A stretch of DNA of 64,000 nucleotides from Favolaschia claudopus (Eukaryota; Basidiomycota; Agaricomycetes; Agaricales; Mycenaceae): NCBI GenBank assembly GCA_037176885.1, contig JAWWNJ010000023.1, positions 1,240,001 through 1,304,000 of the forward strand, in the 5' to 3' direction. A program made the translations under genes and the position numbers. This document shows, one piece after another, positions 1 through 11,855 of this stretch. The notes beneath the pieces are model-generated. The model ran no database searches, was not told the DNA's origin, and saw only the letters and a program-made list of their open reading frames with translations. How positions within the stretch are numbered: position 1 is the first letter of the stretch; every line of letters begins with the position of its first letter.

Positions 1-91
1 CTAACTCTTCCACCGACTCATCAAATAATCCTCTAGCTTTTCCGTTCAAAGTATCACCCTCTGATGCAATTTCCCAACTTTCAATAAGCTC

Positions 92-342
92 TGCAGCTGG
101 ATTGGACCCTCTTAGTCGACTGTTTGTATATGCCGGGATATTTCCGCCAACACAACCTCAAAGGATTGTTCCTGGTTGGTTGTATGGTTCTTGTGTTGAT
201 ACCTTACGCTTCATCTACAAAAGTTTATTTCCCTGCATGGTTCATAGACGGCGAAGTCACTACCCAAGCCACCTTTTCGTTTCCTGACACGAGACCAAAG
301 GACGTTCGTCGATATCTACCTTCGGAAGTCGCTGTTCACTGA
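92..342 (+). CDS. Possible exon of an unidentified gene at the left edge
   Basis: An open stretch follows a possible acceptor (ctctgcag, ending near 91) and runs to a TGA at 340-342. It contains one hydrophobic segment (about 15 residues, around position 175-225) that could be a membrane anchor. The start of the gene would lie left of the window or in an exon I cannot place. It may belong to the same gene as the exons at 510-1593, or be non-coding. I recognise no family. Confidence 0.18.
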
Positions 343-509
343 GACTGGATGCAGGGGCACATCACGTCTATTTTCCTGAATTCGTGCGTATTTCCGTGTT
401 CTGGCTATACGGTTACCTATTATAGATTCCGATTTTCTAGATATTTTCCCGGTACGCATTTTGTGTGTCTCTCTAGTTGCCCTGTTCAGTTCTCCTTGCA
501 GGTCATGAC

Positions 510-1593
510 ATGGATAAAATTTCATCAGTATCTCTTCTTTCCGACACGCTTGCGAAATCTGAAGCCCTGCCTTTTACGCCGGAATTGGAAACGCAGTGGG
601 ACACCAAAATCACTTGCATCCCGTTCAAAACCACGCCATTCTCAGTTCTTGACGCATTTCAATCACTGCATTCCGACCAGTGTCGTCCCAGCGAGCACGT
701 CTCCTTTGACCCCTCCACAATAAGCATTGATCTGGTAAGTCAAAAACATGGGTTTCATCTCGACTCACCACACAAATCATAGTTCTGTGCTTACCCGATT
801 CTTATACCATTATATCTGGTCCAATACGCAGATGAGACAACTGTCGTGCTCGAAGCCCACCATGAATCCGTTCGCCGATTTCCAGCTGTTCTCTCATCTT
901 GGTGACTGACTTGCCTAGGGTCGTATATTTGTGGAAAGAGGGTCTGATGATGAGATGCATCAGTTTATGGATCAACGAGACGACGCAATGGACGACACTG
1001 TCAACCGACTGCGAAGACAACTTAGAGACCTACCTGGGCGCCCATCAAATGACGGGATCCGGAGGATGACTCAGTTTCTCGACAGGCAGTCGCAAAAAAT
1101 AGAGTCACAGATAGATGCGCTCGCAAAACTCGTGTCTGGCCCTTTCCGCTATGCTCGCGGCTCACCGACTCCGTTTGCAAACATTGCTGCGCTGACAATC
1201 CCCCCAACATGGACCAGGTGGAATTTCGTCCACTTCCGGGATTTCAAACGATGGGTCGACGGGTTTCAGCCAGAGACATTGCCTGTAGCCCGCGCCAACG
1301 AGATGGATGACCCGCGCGTTCGGCCATTCACAGCAGACGAAGTTCTAGCAGTTCGCAAGTTCCTGCTTGCGGGTCAGGAGCGTGCGAAGGCACATACTTT
1401 GCTCGATGTCAGACAGTCGTCTTCCAAAATTGAGTTTGGTTGTTTACGTTTCATGCAGAGTATTTCGAAAATCAAGGCGACCGGAGCTTCGCAGGATAAG
1501 TTGAAGGAGTACGTCGACTCTGTCGATGCGTCCAGAGAAAAATCTACTCCGCAATGGTGGAAGGAATGGCAGAAAACAACACAACCAAAGTAG
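510..1593 (+). CDS. Hypothetical protein, no recognised family
   Basis: Two coding-like blocks are joined here. The first starts at the ATG at 510 and ends at 734 before a good donor (gtaagt). The second opens after a TAG acceptor ending at 918 and runs to a TAG stop at 1591-1593. The join keeps phase. An extra middle exon around 832-900 is possible, because that stretch reads well in another phase. The second block begins with a charged, probably helical segment rich in Asp, Arg and Gln, and ends in a basic, Trp-containing tail. There is no signal peptide and no clear membrane segment. The upstream acceptor-like ccttgcag just before 510 means the true start may lie further left. I cannot assign a function. 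Confidence 0.45.
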
Positions 1594-1732
1594 CACATCA
1601 TATCCTTGATAATGAAACATTTATTGAGGGAATGCTGTTATACATTGTGCGAAACCGCCTATACTTAACTATCAGTCCGTCTGTGAGTATATGTGTTCAG
1701 ACAACAAAACTGTCCCGCAGGTCCATATGAAA

Positions 1733-3817
1733 TTATAAAGTAAGGCCCGCAACGACGAGGGCAATAAAAGTAACAGGTATCATGGGAGGAAAACCGAGGC
1801 CACTGGCTGCATTCCAACCTGGGGGTATTCCGAGTGTAACGGCGGCAACTGGGAGCGACGAAGTAATTATCGTAACGTCACTTTGCTCGTTGGTGGTGGT
1901 GATTACGGTAACTGTGGGTTCCGGTGTAACACCGGGCAGAGACGTCACGTTTACTGTCGTCTTTTTTCCAAAGATCGCGCTGTAGGTGCTTATTGCGAGA
2001 GCAGAGGTCACAATACCACCAGTCGACGCTGGGATGGACGAGTTGAACGCGTAGCTCGGTGTCGAAAAGGACGGGGTAGGGAGGAGGGAGTTGGGCAAGG
2101 TCGTCGGGATGGTAGCAGACACAGAGGCGAAGTAGGCAGCAATGGACGCCGCATCTTCCGTCTCGGAACCATTGTTCAAGGGATAGAATCCAATGCGTGG
2201 CGCCTCCTTGGCGTTGATTCCATAGCTGAATACGGAATAAACAGTGCGTAGAAAAGGCCCGCCTAATCGTATTCAACACCAGACATTTGAAGTCTTGGAG
2301 TAAAACCGGACTTACCAAATTGCCAGTCAATACTGTCGGCACTGGGAGGGAGAGCCATCGGCCAGGACAAACAAAGGTTCGGATTTCCCGATGCAGGACC
2401 TAGGAGGTAGTCTGTAGGTTCAAGCGTGTATGTCCGTTGACCAAAAGTAAAAGCCATTGGTACTATCGTGTCACAAGGAACTGCCCAGATTCCATCGTTG
2501 ACGAGTCGAGAATCAGGGATTTGTGCGAACAAACGCTCCACCTGAACCTAAGGTTAGCGTCTACGTATATCAATTGAAGAGAAAACGTGCATCCTGATAG
2601 GGTCCGTATATCCCCGAGGTTCCGCTATTGAAACCTTGATCAACAGACTACACCGGTAAATTCTGAAGCCCACTTACATGTCAAAAAGAGCAAGGGACGA
2701 ATCACCAGCGACGCCGGGATAGGTTGGGATGGGGGCGGTTTTTGTCCCGTTGACCTGCAATCGAGCAACATTGAGCACTAGGCTTATGCGCTGGCTTGAG
2801 ATGCGACGAACCGAGAAGGACGACATGGGTATGACCCAATGCAAGTAACTGGAGGTATTACTCTCTGCGCCCTTGGGCGAGAACTCTACGACGGGGTTCC
2901 AGCCAATTTGGCTCACATTTTTCACGATGGTAGCTTTTACCCATGGTCAGAGAACATGCACGCTTGAACACGCAGACCACCTACTATCAATGGCCCCAAA
3001 CGAAAGCGAACCACCTTCACCATGGGTCAAACTGACACCAAAAAGAGGATAGTCCAGAATGCCCTTTTGAGCAAGTGTTGGAAAGAAGGAGGTAGCTTCA
3101 AATTACCGAATATCAGTCGACAATCCATGAACATATTCACGATGCAAACGCACCATTGGCTACATTGTTCGGAATGCCGGAAAGGCGGGGAAATCCAAGG
3201 CCCAATATTCCACTCACGTCGTCCTGCAGCGTTACGTTGGAATCGGTCACAAGAGCTGCTGAAGTATAAGCGCAATGACCTTTGCACAACTCAGCCTACT
3301 GACCAAAAACCTGGTCCGGCAGCGTCAAGTTTGCTACCTGCACAGACTCTCTTGCCACGAATCCAGAAACCACTATAGCAAAGATGATTTAGTCACGCGG
3401 AGAGAGGATTGAGAGTAACTCACTGGTTCCATCTGCATAGCTAGCTTTGAACAGCGTCTGATTGTCGTTAACTACACCAAAAGTTGGGCTGCCATAAGAC
3501 AGCGGATAGCGCGGTACCGCAACACAAGACGCCGCAGCGCAGCTTGAGCCTACAATGAACAGATCGCTCGAAGCCGTGTCCAGGGCTGCACGAAAAGCAA
3601 TGTTCCCGAGTCGAATAAGAACCCAGTATGTCTGCCTGTCGGCAGCCAGTGAGACTGGGGTTATTCCGGCAAGTGTGGACGCTGTATTGTTCTTCTCAGC
3701 GGTGTCTCTACGATGCGTATGAAACGGGATCGTGATGGACGACGAAGGGTGGATTGCATGGCGAGCCGATGCACTGGAAATAAGGAACGAAAGAACAGAA
3801 AAGGCAGAGAATAACAT
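1733..3817 (-). CDS. Secreted, membrane-anchored aspartic protease (pepsin-like, family A1)
   Basis: Eight exons fit one pepsin-type protease: 3817-3424, 3372-3304, 3279-3154, 3095-2985, 2933-2678, 2624-2591, 2541-2316 and 2262-1733. The protein starts with a signal peptide (first ~18 residues) and a short propeptide. The first catalytic motif reads LDTASSDLF; DTAS in place of DTGS is common in basidiomycete A1 proteases. The second catalytic motif reads FDIGTSGIYGP, with the codon after Asp split by an intron. The family landmarks SGILGLGFP and ILDYPLFGVSL lie between them. The C-terminal ~130 residues are Ser/Thr-rich and end in a hydrophobic tail with no charged residues after it, which points to a GPI anchor or membrane anchor. 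It would cleave proteins at the cell surface at acidic pH. One intron (2590-2542) works only with a GC donor. Confidence 0.9.
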
Positions 3818-4171
3818 ATCGTCTCAAGGCATGGAGACGAGAGACTGAGCAGAGGCGGGAGATGACAAAAGACTGTGGGAGGCCGTGCTGGCAGTGGATG
3901 GCCGTTGAGCTCAAGACGATTTCCGTATTCGGCCATTCTCTCTCGTCTTCGTGATCGCAGTAATATATCCCCAAGCACTTGTATACGAGTAGTGGAACAA
4001 TCTCACACATGTTACAGAAGTAGAATACATCCGGTGAGAGAGATAGAGAAAACAATAATGAACGAAAGACGACGAGTCCGCCAATAAAAAAAAGGAGAGT
4101 CAAGCAACGTGGATGGAGCGCAGGAAGATATACGGAGAAAAATAGAGCTTAAGAATAGTGTAGACACCGAA
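3818..4171. other. Intergenic: protease 5' side and RasGAP 3' side
   Basis: No coding sequence fits here. The stretch next to 3817 should hold the protease promoter and leader; the part next to 4171 should hold the RasGAP 3' UTR. The small ORFs seen here have no family resemblance. Confidence 0.5.
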
Positions 4172-6988
4172 TCACCGCTTGGCAAAGACCTTCTTCAACA
4201 GGCCTAGCACCTTGGGTACGTTTAGCTGAACGTACTCCAGATCGAGAAGATGCTTGTTGTCTTTTTGCTGCGGAATCACACACTTTTGAGTCCGAGTTCC
4301 CGACGGTTGAAGGAAAAAGAACATACCTTTTCCAAAAGGTCGTCGATTTTGAGATCCATCTCCAGGATAGCTTTTTCCCTTCCCTTGTAATGAAGCGCGA
4401 TGATGAAAGTTCCCGGCGTCGGGGAGGTTATATTGAAATAGATGTTTGGCCGCCTACAGAGCCACAACAGTTCCGTTAGTCCAACGCTTTCGGCATATAG
4501 TGGGTGGAGACTGACCGGTTGTCAGGAACATTGCTCTCCACAATGATCCCCTCCTTTTCAAGCTGAGCGTGCGTGAATCGATACGGGCCAAGCACAACCG
4601 CCTTGGTCGGCTTTTTCTCCTTCCCGCCCACGGTGACGACACCGACACCCGTAGTGCTACCCTTGTCCTTGGAAGCGTTCAAGCGTACGTTCTGCAGGTA
4701 CGCCTTGTACTGCTCCAGCTGCGATCGAAGGTAGTTGTTGTGGTCGCAGATCGTCTTGTACACCGCCTCGAGAGATTTTGTCTCAGCGACGACTTTTTCG
4801 CGCAGGTTGCCGAGGTGAACAAGTTCCGCCTCGACTTCCTCCTGCATGAGCTTGTACCCGTCTGAAGCTTGTACAACCTTTTGCTCTTCCAGTTCGCGCA
4901 ACATCTCCTTGACCTTGATGCCCTTCCGCACGAGAATCGCATCCTTCGTCGTGGCCGCGCGTTCCGCTATCGCAGAAAGATTGTACGGCCGTTTCTCAGC
5001 CGCATGAGGAATGGACCGAATGAGCTGCACGAAGATGGACTTGGTCTCCATGTACAGCATGTCGCTAGAGGAAACCGAGTCCATGAGGGCACTTTGAATG
5101 TCCTGAACTGGTGTTTCCCATCGACTGTACAGGTTGAGTTCCAACGACCTGTTTTCTTTCCTTGGTACTTGGGCCGGTGCAGGACCGAGTTCGTCTGTTA
5201 GAATTCGCAGGTGCTGTTTGTCGTTTGGTGACTATAATACAAAAAAATCAATATTGAATGAAGACGTCGGGGGAACAAGACTTACGAGAGTCTCGATGTG
5301 TTGAAGAATCAATGAATGCGTGTTGTACAACTCGTTGAGAGAGATATGGATCACCAGATCCTTCTTGGAAAGTGCCATGTATTGATCCATCTAATAACAT
5401 CACTCAGTTCGATATCGCTGAGTTGTAACTTGAAAGCGACACACCTCGAGAGTTTCGTAGAAGTCCCCAACTTCGCAGAGGTTGTTCAGGAATTGGTTGA
5501 TCCGTGCTTTGTTGTTCTCCACGAAAGGATTGAGGGTCATCATGTAGGCCTCTTTCGAGTAGGACGGTTTGTTTGCCAAATTTTGCAACATTTTGGCAAT
5601 CTATACATTGGATGTTAGACAGAACAACTGACAACCAATGACATGCTACGCACCAAAGTCAACGTCCGTCGAGGATGTTTTGCCGGCACCCCCTCGACAA
5701 GCATGTATGCCTGCGGTGTCACAATCGCAGGATTTATGAATCGGAGGAAGAAAAAGCCCCCAATCAGTGAGCATATGGCATAATCCGTGGCCTCGGGATA
5801 TTTTCGCTGCATGGAATCAGTAAGGACAGAGAGGTTCATGTTTTGAGCCCACGCACCCGAGTCAAGCTACGAATCTGCTTGCAAATCCACCGGATACCAT
5901 AAGGCACACTTTCCATGCTGTCTATTATGGTCAGCAAGAAGCTGTTGGCGATCTCCATGAGCATCGTCAACCGAGGTGCTATGAATGCCTGAACATCGGG
6001 GTTCTCGGCTGCGACCTCGGGTGCGACTCCGCGAGGTAGATTGGGAGGAAGCTGGCCCGTCTCCTCCTCAATTTGGTTAACCAATTGTTCGTACACCTGT
6101 CCTAATCAACACGGTCCGAGTGTGCAAGGAAGGAATGCATACCTTTACAGGGTTTATTTCGAGGTTGAGATCCTTATGCTCGATCAAACTGTTGATGCGT
6201 TCTGCCAGGACGCTCTTCAGGTAGCTTTGGCCTGGGCCGCGGCGGGTATAAGTCGTCATCATTCGAGATACGGGGGTATTGGCACGGAGTAGGGAACCGA
6301 ACTCTGTGGCTGTCTCGAACTGGGCAGATAAAACGGACTGAAACATCGTAAGAAGAAGATGCTCTTCTCGACTTTCGTATTGGTTTCCGTAAAGGGTGAA
6401 CATGACGGTCTGGAGGAGAGTATCAATTTCGGAAAGACTGACGAGGCGACAGAGCGCGGCGATATGGCGAGGTTCGGACTGAAGCAGGAAAAAGAGATTT
6501 GAATACTGCTGGATCTTCCGATCATCCGGATAATGTCCTTCGGTTGGATCGACGTCTTCCAGCGTTCTCTCTACCTCGCGTTGCTGGAAATCACGGTATT
6601 AGTGGTCGTTAAAGTAGCAAGCTATCGAGGTAAACGAACTTCGTCCGCAGCCATACGATTCTGAATGAGCAAAGCGATGCGCGAGTCGAGATAGCGCACG
6701 TCGCGCTCAAGAACAAAATTCTTCTTGGACTGTGCTGAAATCTTTCCCTTCAAGTCCCGGAGCCGCTTCTGCGCTGCATTAGGGGATGAACAACATGAGT
6801 GCAGACGTCCAAATAAGAGAGAGGTATAAGGTAGACGACGGACCGCGGGCCAACTCATCCTCCACCTCAACATCCTGCTCCGCAGCCATGCTGAATAGAG
6901 CGGTGACACTGTACCGATTGGTATTCCTGTTCGTGAGCCTGCGAGTGGACATTCCACCGGGCGAGGTTGGGGGGTCAGGATAAGCCAT
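4172..6988 (-). CDS. gapA: Ras GTPase-activating protein with RasGAP and RasGAP C-terminal domains (Gap1/GapA type)
   Basis: About nine exons join into a protein of roughly 790 residues. A short N-terminal region is followed by a coiled-coil-like segment, then the RasGAP domain. It carries the signature [14 protein letters not shown] (around 5720-5765) and an LLRANT segment that fits the arginine-finger loop. The RasGAP C-terminal domain follows (long helices, then a beta-rich end with RPNIYFNI and FIIALHYKG), and the protein ends at KVFAKR. IQGAPs share these two domains but carry calponin-homology and IQ regions, which are absent here. The length fits the S. pombe Gap1 / Aspergillus GapA group, which switches Ras off during polarity, mating and cytokinesis. 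That role is family knowledge. Start: ATG at 6988-6986; stop TGA at 4174-4172. Confidence 0.92.
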
Positions 6989-7630
6989 GAGAGTCGTTGA
7001 AGAACGTCAGAAAAACGGCGTGAGGGAGCGACAGAAAATATGTGAAGTGGTAGGCAGCACCAGCGCGCTGCAGCCTGCGCAACCACGAAGAGGATGGAAG
7101 GAGAGCAGAACAGAGAATACTATTGGATCTCGACCGCAGTCACGCAAGTCACTTTGTCACAGCACTTCTTCTTGTCTTCTTCCTCGGTATCACCACAACC
7201 AAGTTTGACTCAGGAAACACCAAGGAAACACGGAAACCACTCCACGGACTCGGACGCCCCAGATTCTTTCTGCTTTTTGTTCAAGTTCAGTCGGTTGAAT
7301 TTACACTTGGATCTGGGCACCGAAGATTCGCTTGGGCTATGTTAGTGCTATGTTTTGACATTCGAGATCTCCATCATCTGCTTTTACTGCGGGCACACAG
7401 CTTCGAAAATGAACAGACGCCCCGGGGCCGTACTGCACAAGTACGAGATCCATCTCGTGAAATTCCCATCCTTCCGAGAGGATGGAACTCATAGGAGCAA
7501 CCTAAGTGCTCACAAGTTTACTGTCGTGGCAACATACGCGGTTGCTGCGATCGCTGTTCTCTTCCAAGGTCTGTAGTGTAGGATGGAGAAGATACAGCAA
7601 GCTGGTGCCGCACAAGACAAACGAAAGTCG
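6989..7630. other. Intergenic, no gene seen
   Basis: This lies upstream of the RasGAP start and downstream of the DM9 gene. It should hold the RasGAP promoter. Plus-strand ORFs at 7094-7494 show no splice structure, no signal peptide and no family match, so I treat them as chance. Confidence 0.5.
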
Positions 7631-8550
7631 TTAACATGATATGAATACACTGTACAAAAATATACAACCCCTCCGCTCAATGTTTCTGAATCTTCCAGCA
7701 CCTTTAAACCGATCAGCGCTTCTCCATCGGTAAAAAATCAGGATGGGGACGCACAGAATCTGGTAGTTGTCGCGGATAGCATGTTCACCGCCGCCAAAAG
7801 ATACATTGGCTGCACCACTGATAGATAATGATTTGGTTAGAAATAGAAACAACAACAGATCCGTCGGAAACCCACAGATGGGTCCCTGTCTTGCCGGGAA
7901 CGAGAATCCCGTTCACCCTCGCACAAGCATGGTACAGCTTTTCGCGAATCGTCTCCTCGTACTAAGCGAAGGGGGATGAGCCCACGACAAGTTTAGTTTA
8001 GAGACAGCACATACCCCGCCTTCGATAGGAGTACGACCTTCAGGAATTCGTCCTTCCGAAGTCGTGACCCACTCCATGGTCAACGGGTCAAAGACTGCGA
8101 GCATCCTGATGTTATATCGCTTGTGCGCGATACTGTGTGCTCGAACTCACGCAACAAATCGTAGCGTCCTTGATGAGCCATCTCGCTGCCGCCATAAGGA
8201 ACCATGCAGGGAGACGGATACAAATGGGGTCCAATCTTGCACGGATGGACTGACTTTTGCGATACCCCATCGTCGTGAGTGAAGATAGCAGACCCCACAT
8301 AGACCGGTGAACCATCTAGGTCAGCGAATGGCGCATTTCCTGCGCGCTCCAAATCTTGCTTGGAGATTTGCACCTGGGGTGCCGCAAATAAGAAAACTAG
8401 GCAAGTTCACTGCTTGAAAGAAAAACCGACAGAACTGTTGAGTGCAAGTCTGAAGCCAGATGAAGGCATCTGCGCAGCTGAATAGGTGGGCGGAGGAGCA
8501 AAATGCTCCTGCGCAGCAAAATCGGTGTGAGGACCTTTCTCGTAGCTCAT
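7631..8550 (-). CDS. DM9 / DUF3421 repeat protein
   Basis: The start is ATG at 8550-8548 with a Pro-rich N-terminus. A second exon opens at about 8373. Family landmarks in order are SPVYVGSAIF, a first DM9-like block, then FDPLTMEWV, GRIPEGRTPIEGGYEE, KLYHACARVNG, LVPGKTG and FGGGEHAIRDNYQILC, which make up the typical second DM9 repeat. The splices that hold this together are an acceptor at gctcgcag before TCTTTGACC and a gtgggt donor after THL. DM9 domains are beta-prism folds that often bind sugars; in fungi most are of unknown role. There is no signal peptide, so it is probably cytosolic. The last ~40 residues after NYQILC do not look like the family, and the true stop may be reached through another small intron. 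Confidence 0.75.
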
Positions 8551-8720
8551 CTCAACGATTCGGTAGGGTCAACGAAGTTGGAGGGGGAGGACAAGGAACA
8601 GCGCGCGTCTATTCTTAGCGACTGATTGACAGTGTGGCAGTGATACCGCACGGTGATTAGTTACGTAGTCAAGTTACCGACTTTGTGCCGACTCCCGCCC
8701 ACAATATTACGACGCGGTCC

Positions 8721-11700
8721 TCACCGTCTGGGGGGGCCAGGTGGGAGCGGAACCTCCTCAAATCCCCAGTCACTCGAGTTGAGTGCCGGAAGACGAGCAG
8801 AAGACCTCTGCTCCCTCCTGGGAGCGATCGAGTCCACTTCTTCCAAAGACACAGCTTGAACCAGTCGCGCCAATGCACTGCCGGCGAATTTCAGAAACAT
8901 CAAAGATATCGAGTCAGACCAGCTCACTGAATTTCAGAACTTCGTTCCTGGCTCCATGCCTTACACTCATTCTTGAAGTCTATGAAGATTTGTGCGAGAT
9001 CGTTGTAAAACTGTCTTATGTCAGTTCACCGCCAAACGACATTGGAACAGACCGACCTGTATTCCCTCGTTAAGATTCTTTATAATCTCTCGATATTTCT
9101 GATAACTCAGATCGAGTGCTCGCAGTGCGTTTTCGCGTGCCTTGAGAGACGGATCCTCTTTACGACTCTCCAAGAATTGTTCGTTCCGGCGCTGTTGACT
9201 AGATCTTGAGAGATTGAAACCATGAAAAGTGATAAACTTACCTCAATAGTGGCAAGAAGCTCTGCCTGCTTGCTCTCACCTTTATTGATCTCTTCCAAAA
9301 ATTTATCGTACTTAGCCAACTCTCGGTCAGAAACGTCTTCGAACATCTCTGGCTTCACCTCCGCCAACTTTTCTAACCCCGCAGCCGCGGTCAATACCCG
9401 TGGGTAGATATCGTCGGCATCAGCGAGATTCTGGGCTCGCCTGGCAAACTCCTGTAACTCTCTGTGAAGTGAGTCTAGGGCTTCCAGAGCCACCCGAAGC
9501 GCGCGCGAGTGTTTCAGCGCCTCAGCAGCTTCAGCACTTGACCTGCTGGAAGATGATAGAGTTGCGGAAGGAACGGCGGCTTCCAGATCTTCCTTAAAGG
9601 CGGTCAGCCTAGAATCAGTCAGGCAACATTGTGGCTTACTTGATCAGCGGTCAATTGAAGGATGTTGCTTTCCCATTCATCCCATTTCAGTCGAACTGCC
9701 TCATCACTTGCAGATGCTCGCATCACTATATTTCGATACCGTCGCTCTTTCTCAACAAGTTCTATGTTTGCTTCATGCGATGGTGGCCTGTCGAATTGCG
9801 CGTCTTTTCGCATGGCCTCGTCTTCTGAGGCTTCGTTGTCCAGGATGTCCATTGCCTGCTCAACATCAAGATTCATGCTCGGTCATTCGCAGATCATAGT
9901 TCCACTTGCCTCGTCAAGGATAGCAATATCTTGTTGTCCCAGGCGCTGTACATCAGAAATTGCGGCCTCGATCTTGGCGGGACCGTCCTCGAGACGAACT
10001 TGCTCGGCCTTCTGTAAAAGACTAGGCGGAAGTCCAGCAGAACGTTCCAACGCCTCAAGGGAAGATGGTAAATTGAGCTGACGCAAAGCCCCATCTGCCT
10101 CGTCTTTTAGTCGCTGTGCAGCATCGACTATTCTGTCTTGAACGAGGTTTTGCTTTCGATCATTGTATATATCTGAGCGGTGAAAAAAATGAGCCCACGA
10201 TACAGAGTAATTGGGAGCAGTGACCCACTGATGGCTTCTTGAGCTCCCCAACTGATCAACTCAGTGAATATGGGGCCGTCTGTACCAATGACACTGTCAG
10301 GATTAATTAACCCTGGAACCACAGTGAGCTTGGCTATCGCTGAATGTTGAATTGGCGGAAGGGCAGAGGCAGAAGGGATGTCATCGTGATAGATGAGATC
10401 ATTGTCCCGTTCTGCGCGCGCATAGTCCTTTTGCAGTGTGTCGAGCAGGGACTGCACGCAATCAGTCGTCGTGAAGCAGCTGTTGATGAAGTACCATACC
10501 TGGACATCTTGTAGAACAGCAGGTGCAACCTTACCACGCCGAGCTAACTCGTATGCGCGCTTGGATGCAACGCGTGCTTGCTCAAGGCGGGCTAATTCAA
10601 CTCCATAACTACATGAATCATCAGTGAAACCCAGGGGGGGAACTCTCAGATTACGAACTTGCTCGCCTCGAGCTCGGCAAGACTCTGACGGTATTGAGAA
10701 ACGGCTTCGAAATGGTATTGTTTAGCTTCCCAGTGGGACAGCCAGCTCTATAACTTATGAAGACTGCACTCTGTGCTGAGGGACTGTGAAATGGTCTCAC
10801 GGACGGGAAAAGTTGTTGGATAGAAGTCTCTGCCTCTCGAATGGTGGTGATAGCTGACCGATATAACGCGGCAGTCTGGGTATTTGGTCAGGAATGCATA
10901 AGAGAACAAACTGCTTGCACTGAACATGGGCGGCCAATTTTGCTAACAATGGGTTCTTATAATTGCCTAGACAGAACGACATAAGGAAACAACAATGTGG
11001 AAATGCAGGCAACGCACTGACTTAGCCTGGCGTTTTGCCACCAGCATTCTTGGGCTTGGGCGAGCATAAGCCACTCAAGACCCTGTACAAAGAGAAGGGA
11101 AAGATCTAGAGGTATTTCCTCGTCGCCGAGCCCGAAAACCAGTTTCGGTAAAGCCGAGGTTCGCAGATATGACAGTGTGCCTGCGGCTGCCTAGAGAAAG
11201 CTCAGGGATGAAATCAAAGTTGGAGTCGAGTGGGATGAACCTGATAATTCGGAATGGCACGCTTGATTCCGTCGGATGTAGAGCGGTCCTCAGATGCGGC
11301 CAATTGAGAATACAATGCTGCGAGATTGAAAAGGACTGCAGCGCGTTCAAATGCCACATTTCTTAAAGTTATGGGGAGACTCGTTGGTGTAAATGCAGGT
11401 GCGTAGGCGAAGTCTACTCCTATCTAAGGGCCTGGTCAATATCGGACTCACGAGCAGGTCTACACGGGAACTCACATCGGTCGGCAGTTTAGCCAACACG
11501 GACAACAGTTGTGCGTGATAACTTCAAAAGATATGCTAAGAATGCCTTCGATTGACCTGCATAATGTGGCCGGCAGACCTTAGGGTGGTGTTCACGCGAT
11601 CAACATGGACCACTCCGCCAACACCGTCTTTGCGGAGGGTGAGCCACTTGTTGATATCGTTCTTGAATGCGTCGGGATGGATAGAGCCGTTGACAAGAAG

Positions 11701-11772
11701 ATAGTTGCGGAGAGGCTCCTTCAAATCGATGTTATAAGTCTTCTTGAACGGAATAGCTAATAGATTAGACAT
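8721..11772 (-). CDS. palA/RIM20: pH-response regulator PalA/Rim20 (BRO1 and V domains)
   Basis: More than ten exons give about 800 residues. The N-terminus (LLAIPFKKTYNIDL, then LRNYLLVNGSIHPDAF) is the classic start of a BRO1 domain. Further BRO1 landmarks include AAVLFNLAALYSQLA and GLEWLMLAQAQECWWQNA. The middle and C-terminal part form the helical V domain seen in Alix/PalA (for example SLEALERSAGLPP and KYDKFLEEINKGESKQAELL). The protein ends in a short Pro-rich tail (PLPPGPPRR) with a TGA at 8723-8721. PalA/Rim20 bridges ESCRT-III (Snf7/Vps32) and the PacC/Rim101 transcription factor on endosomes, so that PacC is cut at alkaline pH. The gene is transcribed away from ORC1 with only about 83 bp between the two starts. 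Confidence 0.93.
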
Positions 11773-11855
11773 GGTGGTCGCTAAAAGAGTTCAGCTGAGT
11801 GACGTCACGCGTTGTCGACGCGTGTGTGACAATTGCAACTTGTCCTTCGCCCTCC
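11773..11855. promoter_or_regulatory. Short divergent promoter region between palA and ORC1
   Basis: The two start codons face away from each other across 83 bp, so both transcripts must start in this stretch or inside the other gene's leader. It contains a TGACGTCA palindrome at about 11801, which matches the binding site of CREB/ATF-type bZIP factors. Whether such a factor acts here is inference. An upstream in-frame ATG at 11799 could add 19 residues to ORC1, but ATG 11856 gives a more family-like N-terminus. Confidence 0.5.

Noticed and set aside
1878..2342. Minus-strand 154-residue ORF and plus-strand 122-residue ORF
   Set aside because: Other frames of the aspartic protease C-terminal exons.
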